This document shows, piece after piece, positions 11,491-21,620 of a DNA stretch of 64,000 bases. The position numbers were made by a program, and so were the translations under genes. Numbering within the stretch: position 1 is the first letter of the stretch; each line of letters opens with the position of its first letter. Below the pieces are notes generated by a model. That model had not been told where the DNA came from. It made no database searches and was given only the letters and a program-made list of their open reading frames with translations. The stretch is from assembly GCA_003952965.2 (NCBI GenBank), contig CM025854.1:15664247-15728246 (forward strand), given 5' to 3'. Source of the DNA: Morella rubra. Lineage: Eukaryota > Streptophyta > Magnoliopsida > Fagales > Myricaceae.

Positions 11491-11653
11491 ATGAATAAGA
11501 GTCAATTTCTGTATGTTCTTCCCTGCTTTGATAGGAGTAACTATGCCTACTGGAAGGTCAGGATGAGAGATTTCTTGAAGTACTTGGATGAAAAAGTATG
11601 GCACTCTATTGAGAAAGGATGGTCCAGACCGATGACTAGTGCTAGTGCAAGTG
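11491..11653 (+). pseudogene. Copia gag start, interrupted by Sirevirus insertion
   Basis: Encodes the gag N-terminus with FDRSNYAYWKVRMRDFLKYLDEKVWHSIEKGWSRP, close to the fragment at 10266. It stops at the target site of the complete element that begins at 11654. I could not find the rest of this gag after 21620, so the host element was already truncated or lost later. Confidence 0.7.
11649..11653. repeat. target site duplication AAGTG, left
   Basis: AAGTG immediately before the 5' LTR; the identical AAGTG at 21616-21620 follows the 3' LTR. Confidence 0.95.
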
Positions 11654-11934
11654 TGTTAGCCCAAGGGTGTTTTTACAAACAATTCAATTTGATTTTGATG
11701 ATAACAAAGTTTTTAAACTCCTTTAAGACTTTTAGATTTTACATTGAAAATCTCTTTAAGATAATGATATATTTTTTAAAGCATCAAGGTTTCTCTATTC
11801 TAAAATATCTCTAAGCATACCTGAACACCATTACACAAGTTAATTGGTCAATTTTTTTTTATTGTAGGTATTTTTGAGAAATGTTGAATTAAAGTTGCTG
11901 TCAAAGAACGAATTTTTCAGACTAAGTGTTGGAA

Positions 11935-12112
11935 GTGTCGACACATTGGACATAGTGTCGACACATTGAACTAACACCCTAGAGAGTGTTTCCAGGCTAT
12001 TCTAAAGTGTCGACACATTGAGCATAAGTGTCGACACATTGAACTAACACCCGAGAGAATGTTTTCAGGCCAAATTTTAATGTGTCAGCACATACCATCA
12101 ATGTGTCGACAC
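11935..12112. repeat. array of 10-bp palindromes GTGTCGACAC in the 5' LTR
   Basis: Six units at 11935, 11955, 12007, 12028, 12082 and 12103. Five are perfect GTGTCGACAC and one (12082) is GTGTCAGCAC. Most continue as ATTG. They lie in three pairs spaced 20-21 bases start to start, 120-300 bases upstream of the TATA-like box. Palindromic repeats upstream of the LTR TATA are a known conserved feature of Sireviruses; the binding factor is unknown. Confidence 0.9.
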
Positions 12113-12231
12113 ATTGCGCGATTTTGCAGATATCCTGGAACGATGCCAACTCATCCAAAAGTCTCCAAATGTCTCAAATGACCTCCAATGGCACTCAAAC
12201 TTTACAAGAAGACCCTTGGTGCCCTAGGAGC

Positions 12232-12240
12232 TTTAAATAG
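12232..12240 (+). promoter_or_regulatory. TATA-like box in the 5' LTR
   Basis: TTTAAATAG lies downstream of the palindrome array and is followed by a purine-rich GAAGAAGATAGAGAGAG leader. The position suits an LTR promoter. The same sequence is present in the 3' LTR at about 20935. Confidence 0.55.
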
Positions 12241-12937
12241 AAGAAGATAGAGAGAGAAAAAGGCAGAAGTGTGAGCTATTAACTCTTGTCCTAAATTCTA
12301 GAGAGAGAAAAAGCTTTGAAGAAGAAAGAAGCTCCACCAACCAAGAAAGCTGGTTCCCCCACCTGCAAATACTTTTGCTTTCTTTGAGAATCTTGTCTCT
12401 TTGCACACCTCAGTACTTTATACTTGTTTATTCGGCTTAAAGAGCCTTTACTTAGATTCCTTTTGTACCCATTCTTGAAAAACACGTAAGTGTTGGGAAA
12501 ACACTTGTCCTACTGTTGGGTAGAAGAAATCCTCTAGGTTGTGAGGATTTGTGAGAGTGAGTTAAAGTGTAAGCTCGAAAAACACTTTGTAAAGGTTCCT
12601 TAGCACCCGGGAAGCTAAGGTGTATTTACTATTTGGAAGATAGTGAAGGAAGCCCAAGGAAGTCAATAGCCTTGGGGGTGGATGTAGGCAAGTGTTGATT
12701 GAACCACCTAAAAATCACGGTGTCATCTATCTATCCTTATCTCCATTTATTGTCGTTATCTATTTGTTATGCTTGATTATCTATTATTTTATTCTTCATT
12801 AGACTCATTAATTATATAGATCTACTCTCTTGTTCTTTTAGAAAGGGGTCTGTGCATATTTGGGTTTTCGTAAAAAGAGACAAAAGTTTTTATAAAATCC
12901 AATTCACCCCCCTCTTGGGTTGTTTTTGCACTCACAA

Positions 12938-12950
12938 TTGGTATCAGAGC
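12938..12950 (+). other. tRNA-iMet PBS of the Sirevirus-type element
   Basis: A perfect TTGGTATCAGAGC one base after the 5' LTR end. Confidence 0.9.
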
Positions 12951-12970
12951 TGAGGTTAATCCTCTTATAA

Positions 12971-14593
12971 ATGACAACCCTAGTTAGCACCTCTTTGGCT
13001 GAAGGGCAGTCGACAAATCGACCTCCCTTGTTCAATGGAACCTCCTATAACTATTGGAAAGCAAGGATGAGAATCTACATCCAAGTCGTTGATTATGATC
13101 TGTGGAGAATCATTTCAAGAGGTCGTCGTTTTCCCCATGGTACCTATGGAAAGCTCAAGGAAGAGAAAGATTTTGATGAGAATGATCTCAAGCTCATGTC
13201 CCTAAATTCTAAGGCTATGAATGTTCTATATTGTGCTCTCATTCAAATGAGTTCAATCATATCTCTGGATGCGATACTGCAAAACAAATTTAGGATAAAC
13301 TTCAAGTTGCCCATAAAGGTACGAATCAAGTAAAAGAAAGCAAGATTAGCATGCTTGTTCATAGCTATGAACTCTTTAAGATGAGATCTGACGAATCTAT
13401 TTCTTCTATGTTTACTCGTTTTACTGATATTATAAATGGGCTTAAATCTCTTGGTAAAGATACACTAACGATGAAATGGTGAGAAAGATTCTCAGGTGTC
13501 TTCCTAAAGCTTGGGAACCCAAGGTCACTGCATTCAAGAAGCTAAAGACTTAACGAAGCTCTCTTTGGATGAGCTCATGGGATCTCTCATGACACATGAG
13601 ATGAATCAAGTGATGGGAGAAGAAGATGAAGGAAAAGGAAAAAGAGGTATAGCTCTAAAGGACACATACTCTAGTGAAGATGAATCTTCTGAGGATGATG
13701 AGGAAATGGCTCTATTCACCAAGAGGTTCAAGAAGTTCTTCCGCAAGAAACAAGGGGATAAAAGATTTTCAAGAAAAACAAACTACAAAGGTGATAGCAG
13801 CAAAAAGAATGAAATTATATGCTTCGGATGCAAGAAGCCGGGTCACATAAAGTCTGATTGCCCCAATGTTGAGACACACAAGAAGTCCAAGGATTTCAAA
13901 GATAAAAAGAAAGCATTCTTAGCTGCATGGGGAGAATCCGATGAAAGTAATAGTGAGAGTAATGAAGAAGTTGCAAACCTTTGCTTCATGGTAAAAGATA
14001 ACGAAGATGAGGTTCAAAGCTCTTCAATTTACTGTTTCACTTTTGAGGAATTACAAGAGGCTTTTAATGAACAATATGTTGAGTTGAAAAAAGTATTCTC
14101 AAAGTATTGTTGTATTAAAAAGAATCTTGATGTACTTATGCAACAAAACGATGCTTTGAAATACCAAGTTGTTTCTCTTGAAGAGAATCTTGCAAGAGTC
14201 ACAAAAGAAAATGAGAAAATCTTGCAAGAAGAGTCAAATGATTTGAAATCTGAAAACATCGATCTAAAAAGGAAAATTGACTCTCTCACTCAAGATCTTG
14301 CAAGATTCACTCAAGGAAAAAGAAAATATTCTTCTTGGTTCTCAAACCTCGATATTCTTCTTGGATCAAAAATCTTAGGTGTTGTTTCAACAAAAGCATT
14401 CTATTCATCAAAATTTAGTGCCACTTTTTGTGTAATTTTGTGGAAATCTGGACATATATCACATGTTTGTCCAACTAGAAAGAAATCTTCTAGTGGCATT
14501 AAATTTGTATGGATTCAAAAAGATAGGATAAAGGAATTTGTTTCTAACACTAATGGACCCAAAAAGGTTTGGGTACCAAAGATCAAGAGCTGA
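12971..14593 (+). pseudogene. Sirevirus gag polyprotein, frameshifted
   Basis: The first frame (12971-13333) has LFNGTSYNYWKARMRIYI, a Copia gag start, and runs out of frame near 13290. The middle (SMLVHSYELFKMRSDESISSMFTRFTDI-like) is in another frame to about 13480. The long third frame (13511-14593) holds an acidic linker and a basic patch. It has a perfect CCHC knuckle CFGCKKPGHIKSDC (residues 104-117 of that frame) and a predicted coiled coil at about residues 190-275. A second knuckle-like CVILWKSGHISHVC has lost its second cysteine. It would form the particle and bind RNA; the breaks make this copy defective. Confidence 0.85.
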
Positions 14594-14599
14594 TTCTCT

Positions 14600-14888
14600 T
14601 TGCAGGAATGCTTAAAGTCCAAGGACATCAAGGAACATTGGGTTCTTGATAGTGGATGCTCCAAGCACATGACCGAGATAAAAGTTGGTTCAACACCTTT
14701 TGTCTTAAGGATAAGGGCTCAGTTACATTTGGTGACAATGGAAAAGGGAAGATACTTGGTGTTGGAAGCATTGGTACGTTTCCTAATCCACAATTGAAAA
14801 TGTTCTTCTCGTCGAAGGTTTAAAGCATAATCTCCTAAGTATCAGTCAATTGTGTGACAAGGGAAACCGAGTCATTTTTTAATCATCA
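14600..14888 (+). pseudogene. Sirevirus protease region
   Basis: The active-site block HWVLDSGCSKHMT at about residues 13-25 of this frame is the Copia aspartic protease motif (D-S-G). The frame is lost shortly after it, and the remainder (to a SKVxHNLLSISQLCD-like block at about 14815-14860) is spread over other frames with a stop at 14797. Confidence 0.8.
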
Positions 14889-15635
14889 ATGTGCCTTGTT
14901 GAAAATATTGAAAGCAAGAAAGTCTTGTTTGTTGGACATAGATTTGAAAATGTGTACATTGTTCATTTAGAGAGCATCTCCTCAAAAAATATAAAATATT
15001 TTTCAGCTCTAAATGATAAAGACAGTTGGTTGTGGCATAGAAGGCTTGCTCATGCAAGCATGGACTTGATTTCTAAACTTGCCAAAAAGAATCTTGTTTC
15101 AGGTTTGCCTAACCTCTCTTTTGAAAAGGATAAAATTTGTGCAGCATGCCAGAAAGGCAAACAAACCAAAATATCTTTTAAGCCCAAAAATATTGTGTCC
15201 ACTTCTAGACCACTCCAACTCCTACACATGGACTTATTTGGTCCAACCCGAACACTGAGTTTGGGTGGCAAACGTTATGACTTTGTTGTTGTTGATGATT
15301 TCAGTAGATTCACATGGGTTCTATTCCTAGCTCATAAAGATGAAGCTTTTCATGCTTTTGAAAAACTTAGCAAGAGAATCCAAAATGAAAAAGGTTTTGC
15401 TATTTCTAGTATAAGGAGTGACCATGGTAAAGAATTTGAAAATTCCTCTTGTGAAAAGTTTTGTGGAAAAAATGGTATTAACCATAACTTCTCGGCTCCT
15501 AGAACCCTCAACAAAATGGTGTTGTTGAGAGGAAAAATAGGACTCTTGAAGAGATGGCTAAAACCTTGCTATGTGAAAACAACTTGCCTGATTATTTCTA
15601 GGCTGAAGCAGTTAGCACAAGTTGTTATGTTATGA
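14889..15635 (+). pseudogene. Sirevirus integrase
   Basis: The zinc-binding HHCC region is present: WHRRLAHAS as the histidine pair and CAACQKGKQ as the cysteine pair. The core follows with the first Asp in LLHMDLFGPTRT and the second Asp in IRSDHGKEFE. A one-base deletion near 15510 shifts the frame just before the segment that carries the catalytic Glu, so the D,D-35-E triad is split between frames. A stop lies at about 15602 in the alternative frame. The C-terminal GKGKG-like part continues at 15632. Confidence 0.85.
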
Positions 15636-16783
15636 ACCGTTGCATGATTAGATCTATTCTAAAGAAAACCTCTTATGAGCTATGGAATGATAGAAAACCC
15701 AACATTGGTTATTTTCATGCATTCGGATGTAAATGTTTTGTGCTCAATAACAATAAGGACAATTTAGGTAAGTTCGATGCAAAAGCGGATGAAGGTATAT
15801 TTCTTGGCTATTCAACTTCTAGCAAAGCTTATCGTGTTTTTAATAAACGCACCTTAGTTGTTGAAGAATCTGTTCATGTCGTTTTTTATGAATCTAACAA
15901 TCTTGTGAGAAAAGATGATGAAGATATTGTAAATCTTAACAAAGAGGTTGATAAGCTTACAATCGACAAAGACAAGGAAGAGACACTTGTGCAAGAGCAA
16001 GAACCTCGAGAGCCTCAAGGAGAGTCTCAACAAGATAATGATGATCTACCAAAGTCTTGGAAGTACGTCAAGAGCCATCCTCTCCAACAAATCATTGGTA
16101 ATGTTGAAAAAGGGGTAAGGACTCGATCTTCTGTACACCAAGCTAATAACCTTGCGTTACTTTCTCAACTTGAGCCTAAGAACTTCTCTAAGGTTAAAGA
16201 TGATGAAAGTTGGATCCATGCTATGGAAGAGGAATTAAGACAATTTAAGAAAAACCAAGTATGGGATCTAGTTCCTAGACCCAAGGATTATCCAATTATT
16301 GGCACAAAATGGATTTTCAGAAATAAAATGGATGAATTGGTTGTAGTGAGGAACAAGGCAAGATTAGTAGCCCAAGGTTACAATCAAGAAGAAGGAATTG
16401 ATTTTGATGAAACCTTTGCTCCTGTTGCTCGTTTAGAATCCATTCGTATGCTACTTGCTTTCGCTTGTTATAAAGATTTTAAACTTTTTCAAATGGATGT
16501 AAAAAGTACTTTTCTAAATGGATTTCTCACTGAAGAAGTTTATGTTGAGCAACCACCGGGATTTGAAAATGAAAATCTTTCAAATCATATATACAAGCTC
16601 ACAAAAGCACTTTATGGATTGAAACAAGCACCTCGAGCATGGTATGAACGTCTAAGTTACTTTCTTATTGAAAATGGTTTTTCTCGAGGTAAAATTGATA
16701 CTACTCTTTTCACCAAAGAAAAAGAAAATGAGCTATTAACAGTTCAAATATATGTTGATGACATTATTTTTTGGATCTACTAA
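15632..16783 (+). pseudogene. Sirevirus integrase C-terminus and reverse transcriptase
   Basis: The first 100 codons carry the integrase C-terminal Copia block ([42 protein letters not shown]). Reverse transcriptase starts at about residue 215 with [51 protein letters not shown] and [15 protein letters not shown]. The catalytic box [10 protein letters not shown] is intact at about 16743-16772. A one-base insertion directly after it shifts the frame. Confidence 0.9.
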
Positions 16784-17225
16784 TGAATCTTTGTGTCAAG
16801 AGTTTTCTCAAGTTATGCAAGGTGAATTTGAGATGAGCCTTATGGGAGAATTGAACTACTTTCTTGGGCTCCAAATCAAACAAGGCAGTGAAGGTATCTT
16901 CATAAATCAAGATAAGTATACAAGAGATCTCTTCAAAAGATTCAACATGGACAATTCAAAACCTATGAGCACACCTATGAGTCCATCTACAAAAATGGAA
17001 AAGGATGAGAAAGGTAAGGATGTGGACCAAACGAAATATCGAGGTATGATTGGCTCCTTACTATATCTTATCGCTAGTAGACCTGATAAAATGTTTAGTG
17101 TATGTATGTGTGCTAGATTTCAATCATGTCCTAAGGAATCTCATCTCCTTACTGTTAAAAGAATTTTCAGATATCTTGTTGGCACTCAAAATCTGGTTTG
17201 TTTTATCCTAAGAGTGTTGAATTAA
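16752..17225 (+). pseudogene. Sirevirus reverse transcriptase end / connection
   Basis: Continues reverse transcriptase in the next frame: [36 protein letters not shown] and YRGMIGSLLYLIASRPD. It is the same region that survives in the older fragment at 5431. The frame ends near 17225, before RNase H. Confidence 0.85.
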
Positions 17226-17697
17226 TTTACAAGGATACTCGGATGCGGATTATGCTGGGTGTAAAATTGATAGAAAGAGTACTACTGGTGCATGCCAATT
17301 TCTTGGACCGTCACTAGTCTCTTGGTGTTGTAAGAAACAAAACTCCATGGCTCTATCAACTACGGAAGCCGAGTATATTGCCATAGGCAATTGTTGTGCA
17401 CAAGTATTGTGGATGAAACAACAATTGGAAGATTTCAATCTTCATTATTCTCTCATCCCAATAAAATGTGACAACACCAGTACAATCAATCTTACTAAAA
17501 ATCCAATTCAGCACTCTAGGACAAAACATATCTAGATTAAGCATCATTTTATTAGAGATCATGCTCAAAAAGGGGATATTGTTCTTGAGTTTGTAAACAC
17601 CGACCTTCAATTGGCAAACATTTTCACAAAACCCCTTAATGAAGATAGATTTTGCTTTATTCGCCAAGAAATTGGAATGGGATTTCCTTTGGATTGA
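17226..17697 (+). pseudogene. Sirevirus RNase H
   Basis: The catalytic acid blocks YSDADYAG, TTEAEYIA and CDNTSTI are all visible. A further frame change lies near 17230 and an in-frame TAG at 17533-17535 follows SRTKHI. The C-terminus FTKPLNEDRF...EIGMGFPLD ends with TGA at 17695-17697. Confidence 0.85.
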
Positions 17698-17819
17698 ATT
17701 GTTGTTATATACTTGATATATCCCTTAAATTGTGTTTTTGATTACATTAAACATGTTTTGAATGTTGGTTGATTGATTCTCTGTGTAAATCTATTTCATA
17801 TAAACATGTTTCATGCCAT

Positions 17820-17994
17820 GTGTCAACACTTGGTGAAACAAGTGTCAGCACATCTGGTTTTAATATTTTTTCTTCCCTGGAGAAGTATGTGTCGACACCT
17901 TAATTTCATGTGTCGACACATAAGCCTTCTACCCGAGAGACTCCTTTTACCACATTCGGGGAACAATGTGGACACATGACCAATGTGTCGACAC
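17820..17994. repeat. second array of GTGTCGACAC palindromes between pol and the envelope-like ORF
   Basis: Perfect units start at 17889, 17910 and 17985. Variants GTGTCAACAC (17820) and GTGTCAGCAC (17842) and a degenerate GTGGACAC near 17968 add to them. The 20-22 base pairing of units matches the LTR array. ACCCGAGAGA, which follows LTR units, also occurs here at 17932. Confidence 0.85.
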
Positions 17995-18215
17995 TTCTTT
18001 CGAGTTCTCTGTTTTAAAAAACAGGGACACGCTTGGTATAGAAATCTCAACTAAAGTTAGGGTTCGGCATTTTGGGCACTCTCTCCCTCACATACCTCTC
18101 ATTCTCTCTCAAGCCGTGCGATTCCCCCTCTCCCTCACAAATCTCAGTCGCCCACTCTCTCTCTTCAAAAATCCACCACCGACGGCCCCATTTCTCTCTC
18201 TAAATCTCGACCTCC

Positions 18216-19695
18216 ATGTCTTCCAATCGCCCCACTCGCTCCTCTCAATGAACCCCGGTCTTTGTTGGCTCCAAAGGGAAGAAGAAGGCCAAGACCACTG
18301 AAGAACCACATCCTACTCCTGAAGAATACATCTACAGGTCAGGTCTCTGTAAAAACCGCTTTGTTCAAGATTTTCGAAATAGAAAGGTCATTGCTAGGAG
18401 ATGGGCTGATTTCAAATGGTTTAGTGAGCATGGGTTTGGGTTTCAAGAGATGTTTGAGTTTCAAGGTTGGGGAATACTTGTGAATTTGAAAGTAAATTGC
18501 TATGTTTACTTAGTTAAGTTGGTTTATGCTAACTTTCAATTCACTAAGTCTGAGGATGCTGATAGTTATGTAAATGGCAAAGTTTTAGACTTATCTAGTT
18601 CTTCTTTGAATTCGATGGTAAATGCTCCTGATGGTGGGAAGAAATTCTTTGATGCACATGGGTGGATAGGAATTTCAGAAGTTGATCCCATTCATATCCT
18701 TAGGGTTGTTTTGGATAATCCAACCCTAGACAAGGTTATTAGACCCATAGCGGGTGATTTGAAGACTTTTACATCATATGGTCTGCAACATCATTTTACC
18801 AAGGACGGGAAAATTTGAGTACATAACGTTCTTAGACTTATTTGTCATGTACTGCTTGATTACCCACACTCTCATGAACCTTGGTCATCTTATGGTAAAC
18901 CATATGAAGGCTGCCACTGAGAAGAAGAAGCAAGGGCTGCCTTATGGGATGTTCTTTACCCACTTGTTCCAAATTCTTGATGTTGATTTAACAGGAGAAG
19001 TAATGGAACCACCCAAGGCATCCAAAGAGTATAATCAGAAAACTCTGAAGTTGACGGGTTTCACACAAAATGATGAAGGGTTTTGGATAAAGAAAACTGA
19101 TGTAACCCCTCAGAAGAGAAGTCATAGGGGATCGGATTCTGATGCCAGCAGCGAGGATGAGGAAGACGAACCCATCACTAGAACTCCTTCCACAGCCACC
19201 AGAACTCCCAATGTCACAAGAACTCCGAGAGAGCCACACTCCACACCTTCCTTTCCCTCTCTGCATATGGAGTCCTCATCCCGAATACCTCCTTCCAATT
19301 CTCATGAGCCTCCGTTGGGATCTTTTGAAGTTTCACTTAGGGAAATAAAGGAGGAACAAAAGAAGTTGGCTATCGATATGAAGACGGGCTTTGATGACAT
19401 CAAGAAGCTGTTTGCTGCTCATGATGAGCGTTTCAAACTTCTTGACAAGGATGTGAGGCTTCTCAAGCACCAAGTCAACAACAGCATCAATGTGGCAAGT
19501 GGTGTGATTCAAGCCACCGTGAATGATTTGAAATTATCTGCTCAAGATGTAATCAATGCCACCAAGGTTCGTATGGAAGAAGATAGATCTCTCCGTCCTC
19601 GGGTCATGAAATGGTCTTGTTGGTTCTCAACGACTTGGATCAACTGGCTGAAGAAATTTGACGTCAACTATCCTTCTCCTCCCAGCTCCCCTTAG
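18216..19695 (+). pseudogene. Sirevirus envelope-like ORF
   Basis: Starts MSSNRPTRSSQ and has an in-frame TGA at 18249-18251. The frame continues through NRKVIARRWADFKWF and FQEMFEFQGWG to 18818. A frame change near 18810 leads into the second half (to 19695). That half has a hydrophobic stretch FLDLFVMYCLITHTL, an S/T/P/D-rich linker (SDSDASSEDEEDEP) and a coiled coil (EVSLREIKEEQKKLAIDMKTGF...LLDKDVRLLKHQV). The acidic linker and C-terminal coiled coil fit Sirevirus ORFs downstream of pol. No convincing signal peptide or fusion peptide is seen, so an envelope role is not supported. Confidence 0.75.
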
Positions 19696-19740
19696 TCCCC
19701 CCCCCCTGTCCCTCCATTTGCCCTCCTTTTTGATGATGCC

Positions 19741-19750
19741 AAAGGGGGAG
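19741..19750 (+). other. polypurine motif 1 (AAAGGGGGAG)
   Basis: Lies just after the envelope-like ORF and is preceded by GATGATGCC. Multiple PPT-like motifs before the 3' LTR are a described Sirevirus trait; others here are at 20285-20292 and 20345-20354. Confidence 0.7.
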
Positions 19751-20344
19751 AAAAGTGCCTATAGCATGCTGACACCCTTGCTCTAATTTGAGGACATTTC
19801 ATTTTGTTTCTTATGTTGTTTTTGTCCTCTTTTCGGATGTATTTATTTTGACTAAACCTTGAACAATTATCTGGTTGGTTGTAATGATTATTCAAACCTT
19901 TTATGAGATTTATTCTACTGATTTGTGTTAACTTATTGTGATTATATTATGGTATGAATGCCCATATGTTTTGAAGTGAATGTGCTATATCTGCCATTCT
20001 CTAAGGAAGTCTTTGTAAAGATTTTGAGAAGTGATTTGCACTTGATCATGCTTGCTTGAAACTTGCTTCAGGTAGTGAGTCTATCCTTTAACTCTTCTTT
20101 ATATGAAGTCTTGTGATCTGATTTGGAATATGAAGTTTGGGGAGTTTGGAGAAAGGATATAGAAGTGTTATGTTTTTTTTAAGCTTTGGTAAACCTCTAT
20201 TAACAAAGGGAACTCTAGCAAAATTTTCGTAAAATCTTAAAGTCCGTTTTGCTAAAGTACTATGAAAAACTCCAGCTTGTTCTCAGGGGGAGCTTTTCTA
20301 TTTATTAGCAAAATTTCATTTTTAAATGGTTTTGTCATCATCAA

Positions 20345-20354
20345 AAAGGGGGAG
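20345..20354 (+). other. polypurine tract at the 3' LTR
   Basis: AAAGGGGGAG within CATCATCAAAAAGGGGGAGA, two bases before the 3' LTR TGTTAG. It should prime plus-strand synthesis. Confidence 0.9.
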
Positions 20355-20356
20355 AT

Positions 20357-21615
20357 TGTTAGCCCAAGGTTGTTTTTACAAACAATCCAATTTGATTTTG
20401 ATGATAACAAAGTTTTCAAACTCCTTTAAGACTTTTAGATTTTACATTGAAAATCTCTTTAAGATAATAATATATTTTTTAAAGCATCAAGGTTTCTCTA
20501 TTCTAAAATATCTCTAAGCATACCTGAACACCATTACACAAGTTAATTAGTCAATTTTTTATTGTAGGTATTTTTGAGATATGTTGAATTGAAGTTGCTG
20601 TCAAAGAACGAATTTTTCAGACTAAGTGTTGGAAGTGTCGACACATTGGACCATAGTGTCGACACATTGAACTAACACCCGAGAGAGTGTTTCCAGGCCA
20701 TTCTAAAGTGTCGACACATTGAGCATAAGTGTCAACACATTGAACTAACACCCGAGAGAATGTTTTCAGGCCAAATTTTAATGTGTCAGCACATACCATC
20801 AATGTGTCGACACATTGCGCGATTTTGCAGATATCCTGGAAGCGACGCCAACTCATCCAAAAGTCTCCAAATGGTCTCAAATGACCTCCAACGGCACTCA
20901 AACTTTACAAGAAGACCCTTGGTGCCCTAAGAGCTTTAAATAGAAGAAGATAGAGAGAGAAAAAGGCGGAAGTGTGCGCTATTAACTCTTGTCCTAAATT
21001 CTAGAGAGAGAAAAAGCTTTGAAGAAGAAAGAAGCTCCACCAACCAAGAAAGCTGGTTCCCCCACCTGCAAATACTTTTGCTTTCTTTGAGAATCTTGTC
21101 TCTTTGCACACCTCAGTACTTCATACTTGTTTATTCGACTTAAAGAGCCTTTACTTAGATTCCTTTTGTACCCATTCTTGAAAAACACATAAGTGTTGGG
21201 TAGAAGAAATCCTCTAGGTTGTGAGGATTTGTGAGACTGAGTTAAAGTGTAAGCTCCAAATAGTAAATACACCTTAGCACCCGGGAAGCTAAGGTGTATT
21301 TACTATTTGGAAGATAGTGAAGAAAGCCCAAGGAAGTCAATAGCCTTGGGGGTGGACGTAGGCAAGTGTTGACCGAACCACCTAAAAATCACGGTGTCAT
21401 CTCTCTATCCTTATCTCCATTTATTATCGTTATCTATTTGTTGTACTTGATTATCTATTATTTTATTCTTCATTAAACTCATTAATTATATAGATCTGCT
21501 CTCTTGTTCTTTTAGAAAGGGGTCTGTGCATATTTAGGTCTTTCGTAAAAAGAGACAAAAGTTTTTATAAAACCCAATTCACCCCCCCCCCTCTCGGGTT
21601 GTTCTTGCACTCACA
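20357..21615 (+). repeat. 3' LTR of the Sirevirus-type element
   Basis: 1259 bp, TGTTAGCCCAAGGT...TGCACTCACA. Relative to the 5' LTR it lacks 23 bp between TGTTGGG microrepeats. It carries a replaced segment that makes a 23-bp perfect stem at 21256-21310. Its palindrome array runs 20635-20813, with one unit changed to GTGTCAACAC. Confidence 0.95.
21256..21310. repeat. perfect 23-bp hairpin unique to the 3' LTR
   Basis: Arms 21256-21278 and 21288-21310 are exact reverse complements around a 9-base loop ACCCGGGAA. In the 5' LTR only the innermost 7 bp of the stem exist. The 22 bases outside them are unrelated, whereas here 16 different bases complete the stem. Confidence 0.95.
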
Positions 21616-21620
21616 AAGTG
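21616..21620. repeat. target site duplication AAGTG, right
   Basis: Identical to 11649-11653. Confidence 0.95.

Larger units (their letters stand above)
11654..12936 (+). repeat. 5' LTR of the Sirevirus-type element
   Basis: 1283 bp, TGTTAGCCCAAGGG...TGCACTCACA. It contains the palindrome array at 11935-12112, a TATA-like TTTAAATAG at 12232-12240 and a short 7-bp inverted repeat (CCTTAGC/GCTAAGG) near 12600. Relative to the 3' LTR it keeps a 23-bp segment bounded by TGTTGGG repeats at about 12492-12520. Confidence 0.95.
11654..21615 (+). mobile_element. complete Sirevirus-type Ty1/Copia retrotransposon
   Basis: It is 9962 bp with perfect AAGTG target duplications, two LTRs, an iMet PBS, gag, protease, integrase, reverse transcriptase, RNase H, an additional envelope-like ORF and polypurine motifs. 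The downstream ORF, repeated AAAGGGGGAG motifs and palindrome-rich LTR agree with the Sirevirus (SIRE/Maximus) lineage. By-eye comparison shows the LTRs differ by only a few percent, yet gag, pol and the envelope-like ORF all carry frameshifts or stops, so the copy is not autonomous. Confidence 0.95.
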
